Assembly (NCBI GenBank): GCA_963793335.1
Contig: CAWBZS010000004.1
Location: forward strand, 480,101 to 544,100
DNA length: 64,000 nucleotides
Source of the DNA: Sva-07 sp963793335
GTDB taxonomy: Bacteria > Actinomycetota > Acidimicrobiia > Acidimicrobiales > Ilumatobacteraceae
Direction of reading: 5' to 3'
Shown here: one piece after another, positions 26,082 to 34,931 of the stretch
Position numbering within the stretch: position 1 is the stretch's first letter
Layout of the letters: every line of letters starts with the position of its first letter
Position numbers and translations under genes: made by a program
Notes under the pieces: model-generated
Databases searched by the model: none
What the model saw: the letters and a program-made list of their open reading frames with translations, nothing else
Told to the model about the DNA's origin: nothing

Positions 26082-28722
26082 ATGAGTACCTGGGGCCCGT
26101 CCAAGAAGCGTTCGACGTCGAAGCGCTCGACCGCCGCGTCCTCGACAGCCGCAGGCAAGAGCAAGGCGTCGCCGGCATCCGGCAAGCGCAAGGGGACCGG
26201 GCGGCGAAGTCGGCGCGAAGAGCGGGTCTGCACGGACGTCGAAGCACCGTGCCGTCGGCAACGTCGACGACCTCACACCGCCGGACGGATCGGGTTCGCG
26301 TCGCGACCACGCGCACGCCGAACTGCGCGACGCCGTCGGCGGACGCGAGAACGAGTTCATCGGCCTCGGCCTCATCGGCGGTGCCGTGCTGCTCGCGTTG
26401 GCGGTCTACCTGAACCTTGCAGGCCCGCTGGGTCGTGGCATCGAGACGTTGACCGGCTGGCTGTTCGGGCTCGGGCGCTATGCCGTGCCGCTGGTGCTGG
26501 TCGCTGTCGGTGTGTCGTATCTCCGCAAGGGCCGCTCCGCGAGCCCGTTCCAACTCGTGGTCGGCTGGTCGGTGATGTCGCTGTCGATCCTCGGGCTCCT
26601 GCAGGTGGCGCGAGGCGCCGATCGTCTCGGTGATGCCGCTGACGGGATCGACGACGCCGGCGGTTGGATCGGGGCATTGGTCGGAACGCCCCTCGAGGCT
26701 CTGTTGAGTGCACCCGGAGCAGCGACGTTGCTGGTGCTCGCGTTCACCGGTGGTGCGCTCCTCGTGACCCGCACGTCGGTCAGGACCTTCGTGGAGCAGA
26801 CCGGAGGCTTTCTCGCCGCCGTCGGGGCACCGCTCGGCCGGGCGGCGAAGTCGGGCATCAGCAACATCTCCACCCTGAACAGCGACCGGGTGACCGAAGG
26901 TGTCGCCGCAGGCGACGCGAGCGCCGATGTGGTCGGTGTCGCCGGGGAGGCCTCAACGCTGTCGACGGGCCTGTACGACTTCGCCGCCGAAGGCGATGAC
27001 CTCGGGGGCGAGCTGCCGCCGCCGAAACCTCGCCGGACCCGGAAACCGAAGTTCGACACCGGAAGCCAACCGGCCGCCGACGTGGTCGGTGACGGCGCAC
27101 AGGTGGGGGAGTGGGTGCTGCCGCCCATGACATTCCTCGATCGGCCGGGCGAGCAGACCATCGACCGCAAGGCCGTGGAAGCCCGCGGCAAGATGCTGCA
27201 CGAGTCGTTGGCGTCGCACGGAGTCGACACCACGTTGCTCGGCATGACCGTGGGCCCGACCGTCACCCGCTACGAGCTCGAACTCGGCCCTGGCGTGAAG
27301 GTGGCCCGTGTCACCAGCCTGCAGAAGGACATCGCCTACGCAATGGCTGCGGTCGACGTACGCATCCTGGCGCCGATTCCCGGACGGTCGGCGATCGGTG
27401 TCGAGGTGCCCAACCATCAGCGCCAGCTGGTGGCACTCGGCGACCTGCTCACCTCGCCGGAGGCCGCCAAGGCGACCAACCCGCTCGAGGTGGCGATCGG
27501 CAAGGACATCTCCGGCAAAGCGGTGTTCCTCGATCTCGCCTCCACCCCGCACATGCTGATCGCCGGCGCCACCGGCGCGGGCAAGTCCAGCGGCATCAAC
27601 TGCATCATCACCTCGTTGCTCATGCGTACGACGCCCGACGACGTGCGACTGATCCTGATCGACCCGAAGCAGGTCGAGATGGGCCAGTACGCCCGACTGC
27701 CGCACCTGCTCACCCAGCCGGTGACCAACCCGAAGAAGGCCGCCAACGCGCTCGGGTGGGCGGTCAAGGAGATGGAGCGTCGCTACGACGTGCTCTCCGA
27801 ACTCGGCTACCGCGACATCACCGGATACAACAAGGCGTTCGCGAAGGGGCAGGTGCAGCCGCCACTCGGGTCCACCATCGAGTACGAACACATGGCCTAC
27901 ATCGTGGTGGTCGTCGACGAGCTCAACGACCTGATGATGGTGGCTGCCCGTGACGTCGAAGAGTCGATCACCCGGATCGCCCAGAAGGCGCGTGCGGTGG
28001 GCATCCACCTGATCGTTGCCACACAGCGACCGTCGGTCAACGTGATCACCGGCGTGATCAAGGCCAACATCCCGGCGAGGATGGCCTTCGCAGTGTCGAG
28101 CCTCACCGATTCCCGGGTGATCCTCGATCAGCCGGGTGCCGAGAAACTTGTCGGCAAGGGCGACATGCTGCTGCTCCCCGGCAACTCATCGGTCGCCAAT
28201 CGCGTCCAGGGGTCGTTCGTCAGCGAGGACGAGGTGCGACAGGTGGTTGCCCACTGGCGCGGCCAGTCACCCGAACCCGTGTACTCGAGCGACGTCGAGT
28301 CCGGCGGCGAGGGTGGCGACTCGGGCGGCGCTTCCGGCACGTCAGCGTCGGTGCCAGGACAGGGCTCGCTGGTTCCGCCGCGACCCGACGGGTCGACCGT
28401 CGCCGGCAACCCGACCGCCGGCTCGATGCCGGCAATGGGGTCGATGGACGACGTCACCTCCGACGCGAACGCGTTCTCCGCTGGTGACGACGACGAGGAC
28501 ACCGTCATGATGCGCCAGGCAATGGAGTTGGTGGTCCGCAGCCAGCTCGGGTCGACCTCGATGCTGCAACGAAAGCTGAAGGTCGGCTTCGCACGCGCCG
28601 GTCGGATCATGGATCTGCTCGAACAGCGAGGCGTCGTCGGCCCCAGCGAGGGGTCGAAGGCCAGATCGGTGCTGATGACCGTGGAGGAATTCGAACTCCT
28701 CCAGCAGAACGGTCAGGTGTAG
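26082..28722 (+). CDS. ftsK: DNA translocase FtsK, with probable +1 indel in the N-terminal coding part
   Basis: FtsK pumps chromosomal DNA through the division septum. The solid frame from 26386 has several membrane helices, an alpha/beta motor with Walker A GATGAGKSSG and Walker B VVVVDELNDLMM. The C-terminal gamma winged helix (SMLQRKLKVGFARAGRIMDLL) reads the KOPS polarity sites. GTG 26386 would begin inside the first helix. ATG 26082 opens a Lys/Ser/Arg-rich N-terminus typical of FtsK in another frame. Removing one G from the GGG run near 26199-26203 joins them, giving about 879 residues. The coding identity is certain; the 5' end depends on that indel. Confidence 0.9.
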
Positions 28723-28726
28723 ACGC

Positions 28727-28769
28727 CTCGTGAACAACTTCGCTTCGTCGAGGCGAAGCTGATCACGAG
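28727..28769. terminator. Two-part hairpin after ftsK, related to the palindrome at 25972
   Basis: An outer 7-bp stem (CTCGTGA/TCACGAG) encloses an inner 9-bp stem (CTTCGCTTC/GAGGCGAAG, one wobble pair, loop GTC). It starts 4 nt after the ftsK stop. Flanking bases GAAC on both sides match those of the 25972 element, so the two bracket ftsK as one hairpin family. Confidence 0.6.
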
Positions 28770-28817
28770 AACAGGCCGACTGTGAGGCGGGGGTCGCGCC
28801 CCTGGCAACATGGCTGC

Positions 28818-29765
28818 ATGGACCAGCCGAGCGTCACGTCATTCACTCCAGAGCTCACCGAGGTGGCCGATGGCCTCGCGTTCCCCGAGGGCCCGATCTG
28901 GATGTCGGACGGTTCGATCGTGTTGGTCGAGATGTTCGGTCCGCGTCTCACGTGCGTGCATCCCGACGGGGCCAAGGAGGTCATTGCCGAGATCCCTGGC
29001 GGCCCGAACGGGGCTGCCGTCGGGCCCGACGGTGCGATCTACCTGTGCAACAACGGCGGCTCGTTCACGCCGGTCGACCTCGGCGGGATGATGCTGCCGG
29101 GAGGGTTCGACCCCGACGCCTACCTCGGCGGGCGAATCCAGCGGGTGGATCCCCACGATGGCACGGTCACCGATCTCTACACCGAGTGCGATGGCCAGTC
29201 GCTGCGCGGTCCGAACGACCTGGTGATGGATGGTCACGGTGGCTTCTGGTTCACCGACCACGGTATCCGTGACACCGGTGCCCGGTCGGCTGACCTGTCG
29301 GGGATCTACTACGCCCACGCCGACGGCTCGGGGATCACCGAAGGGATCTTCCCGACGGACTCGCCCAACGGCATCGGCCTTTCACCCGACACCGACACCC
29401 TCTACTGGGCCGAGACACACACGGGGCGCGTGTTCCATCGTGCGATCACCTCGACCGGCGAGGTGGCGCCGAGCGACCTCCTCGACCCGGGTCTGCTGTA
29501 CGGATTGCCCGGCTATCAGTTCCTCGATTCGCTGGCCGTCGACGGTGACGGTTGGGTGTGCGTGGCGACGATCTTCAACGGTGGCATCACCGCGATCTCG
29601 CCGGATGGCAGCCAGGTCGAGCACTACGCCACCGGCGATCTGCTCACCACCAACATCTGCTTCGGCGGCGACGATCTCCGAACCGCCTACGTGACCTGTT
29701 CGAGCACCGGCCGGCTGGTGTCGTTCCCGTGGCCACGCCAGGGGTTGCGCCTCGCGCACCAGTGA
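28818..29765 (+). CDS. SMP-30/gluconolactonase/LRE-like protein
   Basis: The 315-residue six-bladed beta-propeller protein is of the family that hydrolyses sugar lactones or organophosphate-like esters with one divalent metal. FPEGPIWM holds the conserved metal-ligand Glu. GPNDLVMDGHGGFWFTDHG carries the Asn/Asp ligands, and SPNGIGLSPD and DSLAVDGDG follow. No signal peptide is seen. ATG 28818 is preferred over the upstream GTG because it fits homologue length. The natural substrate is not determinable. Confidence 0.85.
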   Translation: MDQPSVTSFTPELTEVADGLAFPEGPIWMSDGSIVLVEMFGPRLTCVHPDGAKEVIAEIPGGPNGAAVGPDGAIYLCNNGGSFTPVDLGGMMLPGGFDPDAYLGGRIQRVDPHDGTVTDLYTECDGQSLRGPNDLVMDGHGGFWFTDHGIRDTGARSADLSGIYYAHADGSGITEGIFPTDSPNGIGLSPDTDTLYWAETHTGRVFHRAITSTGEVAPSDLLDPGLLYGLPGYQFLDSLAVDGDGWVCVATIFNGGITAISPDGSQVEHYATGDLLTTNICFGGDDLRTAYVTCSSTGRLVSFPWPRQGLRLAHQ

Positions 29766-29872
29766 CCCCGATCATCGACGTCAGCAGCGTCGTGGTGTTT
29801 CCGGGCGGCTTTCGAGGGTTCCGGTGCGGTTGGGCGGCTCCGGGTGCGCGCAGCCGGATAGCGTGAACGATC

Positions 29873-31210
29873 GTGTCCAAGCGGTTCTACATCGAGACGC
29901 TCGGCTGCCCGAAGAACGACGTCGACTCCGACAAGCTGGTCGGCGCGCTCCTCGCGGACGGCATGGAGCCCACCGACGACGCTGCCCTCGCCGACCTCGT
30001 CGTGGTGAACACCTGCGCGTTCATCGACGACGCCCGACGCGAGTCGATCGACACGATCCTCGCCCTCGATGAACTCCGCACCGACGGCTCGCGTCTGGTG
30101 GTCACCGGCTGCATGGCCGAACGCTATGGCGACGAGCTCGCGACGGAGCTTCCCGAGGTCGATCAGGTTGCCGGATTCGGCCAGGCCTTCAACGTCACCC
30201 CGGCCGAACGTGATGGCACCGAGGTACCGACGGGTGCTGCAGCTGGTCGCAAGCTGATCCCGGTGTCGTCGACGCCGCTGCCCGAGTTCGATCTGCTCAA
30301 CCTGCCCCGGCCGAAGTCGGCGGTGCCGTGGGCGTACGTGAAGATCGCCGAAGGGTGCGATCGATCGTGCGGCTTCTGTGCGATACCGAGCTTCCGCGGG
30401 CCGCAGCGCAGCCGAGACATCGCCTCGATTCTCAGCGAGGTCGACCAGCTGGAGGCACGCGAGATCGTGCTCGTCGCTCAGGACCTGGCCTCGTACGGCA
30501 AGGATCGCCCGGGTGAGCTGGGGGCCGGTTCGATCGTGCCGCTCGTCAAGTCGGTCGCAGACGAAGTCGACCGGGTCAGGTTGCTCTACTTGTACCCGAG
30601 CGACCTGACCGACGGGCTGATCGACGCGATCTGCGAATCGGGGGTTCCGTACTTCGACCTGTCGCTGCAGCATGTCAGCAAGCCGCTCCTGCGCCGGATG
30701 CGGCGATGGGGCGACGGCCAACGCTTCCTCGACCGGATCGCCGACATCCGAGCACGCGAACCGGACGCGGCCTTCCGGAGCAACTTCATCGTCGGCTATC
30801 CCGGTGAGACCGAAGCCGATCACGATCAGCTCCTGCACTTCGTCGAGCACGCACAGCTGGACTGGTGCGGATTCTTCTCGTACAGCCGCGAGGACGGCAC
30901 GTACGCCGCCGACCTCGACGGTGCCGTCGACCCGGCGTTGATGCACGAACGCCTCGCCGAGTTGCGCGAGTTGCAGGACGACATCACCGCAACGCGCCGG
31001 GATGCCCTGATCGGTTCGACGATCGAGGTGCTCGTCGACACCGCAGGGGTGGCGCGCAGCCATCGCGAAGCTCCCGAAATCGACGGGATCATCCACGTCG
31101 ACAAGGACTTGACGCCGGGTGAGATGGTCGACGTCGAGATCGTCGACGCACTCGGCCCTGACCTGGTTGCGGCAGGGGTCACCGCCGACACACTCGAGGC
31201 CGCTGAATGA
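29873..31210 (+). CDS. rimO: Ribosomal protein S12 methylthiotransferase RimO
   Basis: RimO is a radical-SAM enzyme that adds a methylthio group to an Asp of ribosomal protein S12. The N-terminal UPF0004 domain has IETLGCPKNDVDSD, and its cluster cysteines include VNTCAF and TGCMAERYG. The radical-SAM CxxxCxxC lies in EGCDRSCGFCAIPSFRG. A TRAM domain ends the 445 residues. GTG 29873 is the start, and the stop overlaps pgsA (ATGA). The rimO-pgsA-cinA order is conserved in many Gram-positives. Confidence 0.95.
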   Translation: MSKRFYIETLGCPKNDVDSDKLVGALLADGMEPTDDAALADLVVVNTCAFIDDARRESIDTILALDELRTDGSRLVVTGCMAERYGDELATELPEVDQVAGFGQAFNVTPAERDGTEVPTGAAAGRKLIPVSSTPLPEFDLLNLPRPKSAVPWAYVKIAEGCDRSCGFCAIPSFRGPQRSRDIASILSEVDQLEAREIVLVAQDLASYGKDRPGELGAGSIVPLVKSVADEVDRVRLLYLYPSDLTDGLIDAICESGVPYFDLSLQHVSKPLLRRMRRWGDGQRFLDRIADIRAREPDAAFRSNFIVGYPGETEADHDQLLHFVEHAQLDWCGFFSYSREDGTYAADLDGAVDPALMHERLAELRELQDDITATRRDALIGSTIEVLVDTAGVARSHREAPEIDGIIHVDKDLTPGEMVDVEIVDALGPDLVAAGVTADTLEAAE

Positions 31211-31791
31211 CGGTGCCGCCCGACAAGCTCGCCACATGGGCGAACGCGATCACCGTCGGACGACTGTTGCTGTCGCCGCTGATGTTCTGGGCGATCCCGA
31301 ATGACGACCAGGGGTCGTGGATCGCGCTCGGACTGTGGTTCGTGCTGTGCTCCAGCGACGGGATCGACGGCTGGATCGCTCGCCGCCACGGCACGACGTC
31401 GGCCGGGGCGTTTCTCGACCCGCTCGCCGACAAGGTCCTCGTGCTCGGCGCGATGTTCACCCTGGTCAGTACCGGTGTCTTCTGGGCGGTGCCGGTGATC
31501 ATCATCGCCGCTCGCGAGCTGATCATCAGCGTGTACCGAGTGCTCGTCGGCGGGAAGGGAATCAGCGTGCCCGCATCGAAGCTCGGCAAGTACAAGACCG
31601 TGGCGCAGCAATTCGCGGTGGCGTTCGCCCTGTTCCCGCCGACCGCGCTCGACGCGACGTGGCTGTGGAACACGCTGCTGTGGATCGCCGTTGCACTGGC
31701 CGTGATCAGCGGCGCCCAGTACCTGTGGCGGGCTCGCCAGCTCCTCACCGCTGCTGACTCGCAGCCCGTGAGCATCGATCAGGTGGGCTGA
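31207..31791 (+). CDS. pgsA: CDP-diacylglycerol--glycerol-3-phosphate 3-phosphatidyltransferase
   Basis: PgsA makes phosphatidylglycerophosphate, the committed step to phosphatidylglycerol and cardiolipin. The 194-residue membrane protein has the CDP-alcohol phosphotransferase signature DGIDGWIARRHG followed by FLDPLADK (D..DG..AR...G...D...D). About five membrane helices are visible. It is coupled to rimO upstream and abuts cinA. Confidence 0.94.
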   Translation: MTVPPDKLATWANAITVGRLLLSPLMFWAIPNDDQGSWIALGLWFVLCSSDGIDGWIARRHGTTSAGAFLDPLADKVLVLGAMFTLVSTGVFWAVPVIIIAARELIISVYRVLVGGKGISVPASKLGKYKTVAQQFAVAFALFPPTALDATWLWNTLLWIAVALAVISGAQYLWRARQLLTAADSQPVSIDQVG

Positions 31792-33045
31792 GTGGCGCTG
31801 CGCTGCGACGTACTCGCCGTCGGAACCGAACTGCTGCTCGGCCAGATCATCGACTCGAACTCGGCCTGGATGGGCGGCGAGCTGGCCGCGAACGGCATCG
31901 ATTCGCTCGTGCAGGTGAAGGTTGGCGACAACGTCGCACGGATCGAGACCCAACTGCGCCGCCTCCTCGAGTCGGCCGATGCCGTCATCATGTGCGGCGG
32001 GTTGGGCCCGACCCACGACGATCTCACTCGGGAGGCGATCGCAGCGGTGATGGGCGTCGACCTGGTGCTCGACGACGCCGTGGCCGACGTGATCCGAAGG
32101 ATGTTCGAATCTCGGGGCCGCCGCATGTCGGAGAACAACCTGCGTCAGGCGATGGTTCCGGCCGGCGCAGCAATCATCCCGCAGACGCGAGGAACTGCAC
32201 CCGGACTGGTGTGCCCGGTGTCCGTCGGGGGGGTCGACAAGGTCGTCTATGCGGTCCCCGGTGTGCCTCACGAGATGTACGACATGATGGAGCGGGCGAT
32301 TCTGCCCGACCTGCGTCGTCGAAGCGGTGAGGACCTGGTGATCAAGAGTCGGGTGCTGCGCACGTGGGGGGAGAGCGAGAGCGGCCTCAACGAACGGCTC
32401 GACCACGTGATCGATCAGCTCGAATCTGACAACACCCCGACCCTTGCGTTCCTGGCGAGCGGTTGGGAAGGGCTGAAGGTTCGGCTGACGGCGAAGGCTC
32501 CGACGCTCGAAGCCTGCGAGCGGCAGCTCGACGACTGGGATGCCGTGGTGCGCGAACGGCTCGACGATCTCGTGTTCGGCGTGGATGACGACACGATGGA
32601 GTCGGTGGTGCTGGAGCTGTGTCGCAACCGAGGTCTCACCTTGGCGGTCGCCGAGTCGGTGACCGGGGGACTGGTCGGTGCCCGTCTCACCGGGATCGCC
32701 GGTGCCAGCAGCGTCTTCCGCGGGGCGATCGTCAGCTACGCCACCGAGATCAAGCAGACGATGCTCGACGTGGCTGATGGACCGGTCGTGAGCGAGGTCG
32801 CCGCACGACAGATGGCTCACGGTGTTCGGGAGCGTCTCGGCGCTGACATCGGCCTGTCGCTCACCGGAGTGGCAGGGCCCGATGAACAGGACGGCCAATC
32901 GGTCGGGACACTGTTCGTCGGCATGGTCGGCCCGGACTTCGACGAGGTTCGACAGCTCCACCTGCCGGGCCAGCGCGAACAGATGCGTCAGTTCTCCGTG
33001 ATCACGGCGCTGGGTCTGCTGCGTTCGCACCTCGTTGCCGAGTAG
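31792..33045 (+). CDS. cinA: CinA-family protein, nicotinamide mononucleotide deamidase / competence-damage type
   Basis: The 417-residue two-domain protein has an N-terminal MoCF-biosynthesis-like (COG1058) domain with AVGTELLLGQIIDSNS and GGLGPTHDDLT. The C-terminal CinA (NMN deamidase) domain has AESVTGGLVGARLTGIAGAS and the Ser/Lys-type active site region SYATEIKQTM. It recycles pyridine nucleotides in characterised bacteria. GTG 31792 is immediately after the pgsA stop. Confidence 0.93.
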   Translation: MALRCDVLAVGTELLLGQIIDSNSAWMGGELAANGIDSLVQVKVGDNVARIETQLRRLLESADAVIMCGGLGPTHDDLTREAIAAVMGVDLVLDDAVADVIRRMFESRGRRMSENNLRQAMVPAGAAIIPQTRGTAPGLVCPVSVGGVDKVVYAVPGVPHEMYDMMERAILPDLRRRSGEDLVIKSRVLRTWGESESGLNERLDHVIDQLESDNTPTLAFLASGWEGLKVRLTAKAPTLEACERQLDDWDAVVRERLDDLVFGVDDDTMESVVLELCRNRGLTLAVAESVTGGLVGARLTGIAGASSVFRGAIVSYATEIKQTMLDVADGPVVSEVAARQMAHGVRERLGADIGLSLTGVAGPDEQDGQSVGTLFVGMVGPDFDEVRQLHLPGQREQMRQFSVITALGLLRSHLVAE

Positions 33046-33057
33046 CGTGATCGGCCT

Positions 33058-33130
33058 GCCCTCGTAGCTCAGTGGATAGAGCAACGGCCTTCTAATCCGT
33101 AGCGCGGAGGTTCGAATCCTGCCGAGGGCG
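33058..33130 (+). tRNA. tRNA-Arg (anticodon UCU)
   Basis: The 73-nt cloverleaf has acceptor arms GCCCTCG/CGAGGGC, D-arm GCTC/GAGC, anticodon loop CTTCTAA with TCT at 33091-33093, and T-loop TTCGAAT. Single mismatches occur in the anticodon stem next to the loop and in the T-stem. No CCA is encoded. It reads AGA codons, which are rare in high-GC genomes. Confidence 0.93.
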
Positions 33131-33240
33131 CTGGCGAAGAACTGGTGGGGGTGCCAGCGGGTTCGAATCGAGGACTGGTGCGGTACCCTGGGACGCCGCT
33201 GCGACCACCGCGGCTCCACCCCCAACAGGCGAGGTTCTGC

Positions 33241-33765
33241 GTGAAGTTCAAGAAGGGCGAAACCGTCATCTACCCCCAGCACGGCGCATGTGTCGTGCAA
33301 GGGACCAAGAAGATGGAGTTCTTCGGTGAGAAGCAGGAGTACCTCATCCTCAAGACGGTCATCAATGAGATGACGCTCAAGGTGCCGATCTCGAGCACCG
33401 ACGAGGTCGGTGTGCGCCCACCGGTGTCCGCTGACGAGCTCGAAGACCTCGTGTCCGTGCTCGCCAAGCCCGACCCCCGCGTGCCCTCCAACTGGAGTCG
33501 ACGGTTCAAGAACCACCAGGAGAAGCTCAAGAGCGGCGACGTGTACCAGGTCGCCGAGGTGGTCCGAAACCTGGCCGCACGCAATCGCGACGCGTCGTTG
33601 TCAGCCGCCGAGCGCACGATGTACGAGCGGGCACGCGTCAACCTGATCTCCGAGATTTCGCCAGCACTCAAAGTGTCGGCGGAGGACGCCGAGGAGTATC
33701 TCGACGAGGCCCTCGCCAAGGGTGTGCTGAAAGCACCGCCTGCGGAGCCCAAGAAGAAGAAGTGA
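33241..33765 (+). CDS. carD: CarD-family RNA polymerase-binding regulator
   Basis: CarD binds the RNA polymerase beta subunit and stabilises open complexes at rRNA and other promoters; it is essential in mycobacteria. The 174-residue product has the N-terminal RID/Tudor-like domain (MKFKKGETVIYPQHGACVV). The C-terminal helical DNA-binding part includes WSRRFKNHQEKL and SAAERTMYERAR. GTG 33241 gives the canonical start; the longer frame runs back towards the tRNA. The 110-nt leader carries complementary GGGGGTG (33147) and CACCCCC (33217) segments. Confidence 0.93.
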   Translation: MKFKKGETVIYPQHGACVVQGTKKMEFFGEKQEYLILKTVINEMTLKVPISSTDEVGVRPPVSADELEDLVSVLAKPDPRVPSNWSRRFKNHQEKLKSGDVYQVAEVVRNLAARNRDASLSAAERTMYERARVNLISEISPALKVSAEDAEEYLDEALAKGVLKAPPAEPKKKK

Positions 33766-34625
33766 AGGTCGCATTCCTCGGCCTCGGCGTGATGGGGGCG
33801 CCGATGGCGCGCCACCTCGCGAGGGCCGGCAACGACGTCAAGGTGTACAACCGCACCGCGGCCAAGGCGTTGGCGTGGGTTGCGCTCAATGGAAATCAAG
33901 CGGCGCCGACTCCCGCCGAAGCATCCAGCGGCGCCGACATCGTGGCGCTGTGCGTCGGCAACGACGACGACGTCCGTGAAGTGGTCCTCGGCCCCAACGG
34001 CGCCCTTGCGGCGATGGACGCCGGTTCGATCCTGATCGACCACACCACTGCATCGGCCGGACTGGCGCGCGAACTGGCCGCGGCATGTGCCGAACGTTCG
34101 ATCGGGTTCGTCGACGCCCCGGTCTCCGGCGGCCAAGCGGGGGCCGAGGGCGCCCAGCTCACCGTGATGTGCGGCTGCGACGACCCCGAGGTGTTCGATC
34201 GAGCCGCCTCGGTCATCGGCGCGTACGCCAAGTCGTGCGTGCGACTCGGCTCGGCCGGCGCCGGCCAGCTCACCAAGATGGTGAATCAGATCTGCATCGC
34301 TGGTGTGCTGCAGGGGCTCTCCGAGGGCGTCAACTTCGCCAAGGTGGCCGGACTCGACGTCGATCAGGTGGTCGAAGTGATCGGCCAGGGGGCAGCGCAG
34401 AGCTGGCAGATGGACCATCGTGCCCGCACGATGGCCGCCGACGAGTTCGACTTCGGCTTTGCCGTCGAATGGATGCGCAAGGATCTCGCCATCGTGCTCG
34501 ACGAGGCCGATCGCAACGGTGCCCGCCTGCCGGTCACGGCGCTCGTCGACCAGTTCTACAAGGCGATCGTGGCCCAAGGTGGCGACCGCTGGGACACCAG
34601 CAGCCTGATCCGACTCCTCGACTGA
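33762..34625 (+). CDS. NAD(P)-dependent beta-hydroxyacid dehydrogenase (3-hydroxyisobutyrate dehydrogenase family)
   Basis: The 287-residue protein has the Rossmann motif FLGLGVMGAPMARHL and the substrate motif FVDAPVSGGQAGAEGAQLT. The catalytic-Lys stretch is GAGQLTKMVNQ. This family oxidises 3-hydroxyisobutyrate, tartronate semialdehyde products, sulfolactaldehyde-type or related hydroxyacids; specificity cannot be called. GTG 33762 overlaps the carD stop. Downstream lies the IS110 element. Confidence 0.88.
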   Translation: MKVAFLGLGVMGAPMARHLARAGNDVKVYNRTAAKALAWVALNGNQAAPTPAEASSGADIVALCVGNDDDVREVVLGPNGALAAMDAGSILIDHTTASAGLARELAAACAERSIGFVDAPVSGGQAGAEGAQLTVMCGCDDPEVFDRAASVIGAYAKSCVRLGSAGAGQLTKMVNQICIAGVLQGLSEGVNFAKVAGLDVDQVVEVIGQGAAQSWQMDHRARTMAADEFDFGFAVEWMRKDLAIVLDEADRNGARLPVTALVDQFYKAIVAQGGDRWDTSSLIRLLD

Positions 34626-34639
34626 GTTGGCCGTGGGTT

Positions 34640-34931
34640 TGTCAAGGTTGGGGTTCAGGCGCGTGTGATCGTCCCGGCCTTTTGCCGGGTTGGTTCGGGT
34701 GGCGGACGACGAGCGGTGCTGGTCACGCTCTGCATGGCTCAGGCTGATCATGCGACCTGTGTGTGAACACGGTCAGTTGGCCTGGTTCGAGCTCGTTGGC
34801 GAGAGCGGGAGGCCGGGCACCAAACTCAGATCGACGTCGCCGGCGAGCGGCGCGTCACCGTCAGAACGGTGTCGACCGGCCTCCCTGACCGTGGGCTGCT
34901 GTCGGAGATGTCCCCGTCGCGGCGTTGGCGT
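34640..34931 (-). ncRNA. Candidate IS110/IS1111 bridge (seeker) RNA region
   Basis: This 306-nt stretch has no convincing gene but is rich in hairpins. CCCGGC/GCCGGG with a pyrimidine loop lies at 34674-34690, and CACCGT/ACGGTG lies at 34856-34871. GGCCT/AGGCC around 34780-34815 is another. IS110-family recombinases are guided by a structured RNA from their non-coding end. The location is right for an IS1111-type element, but the RNA itself is inferred. Confidence 0.4.

Noticed and set aside
30826..33516. 896-residue minus-strand frame
   Set aside because: Antisense of rimO, pgsA, cinA and the tRNA gene; no recognisable domain.
28818..34625. SMP-30 lactonase and beta-hydroxyacid dehydrogenase as part of the sulfosugar pathway
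   Set aside because: Both families occur in sulfoglycolysis, but these genes are 17-23 kb away in other operons and carry no specific signature.
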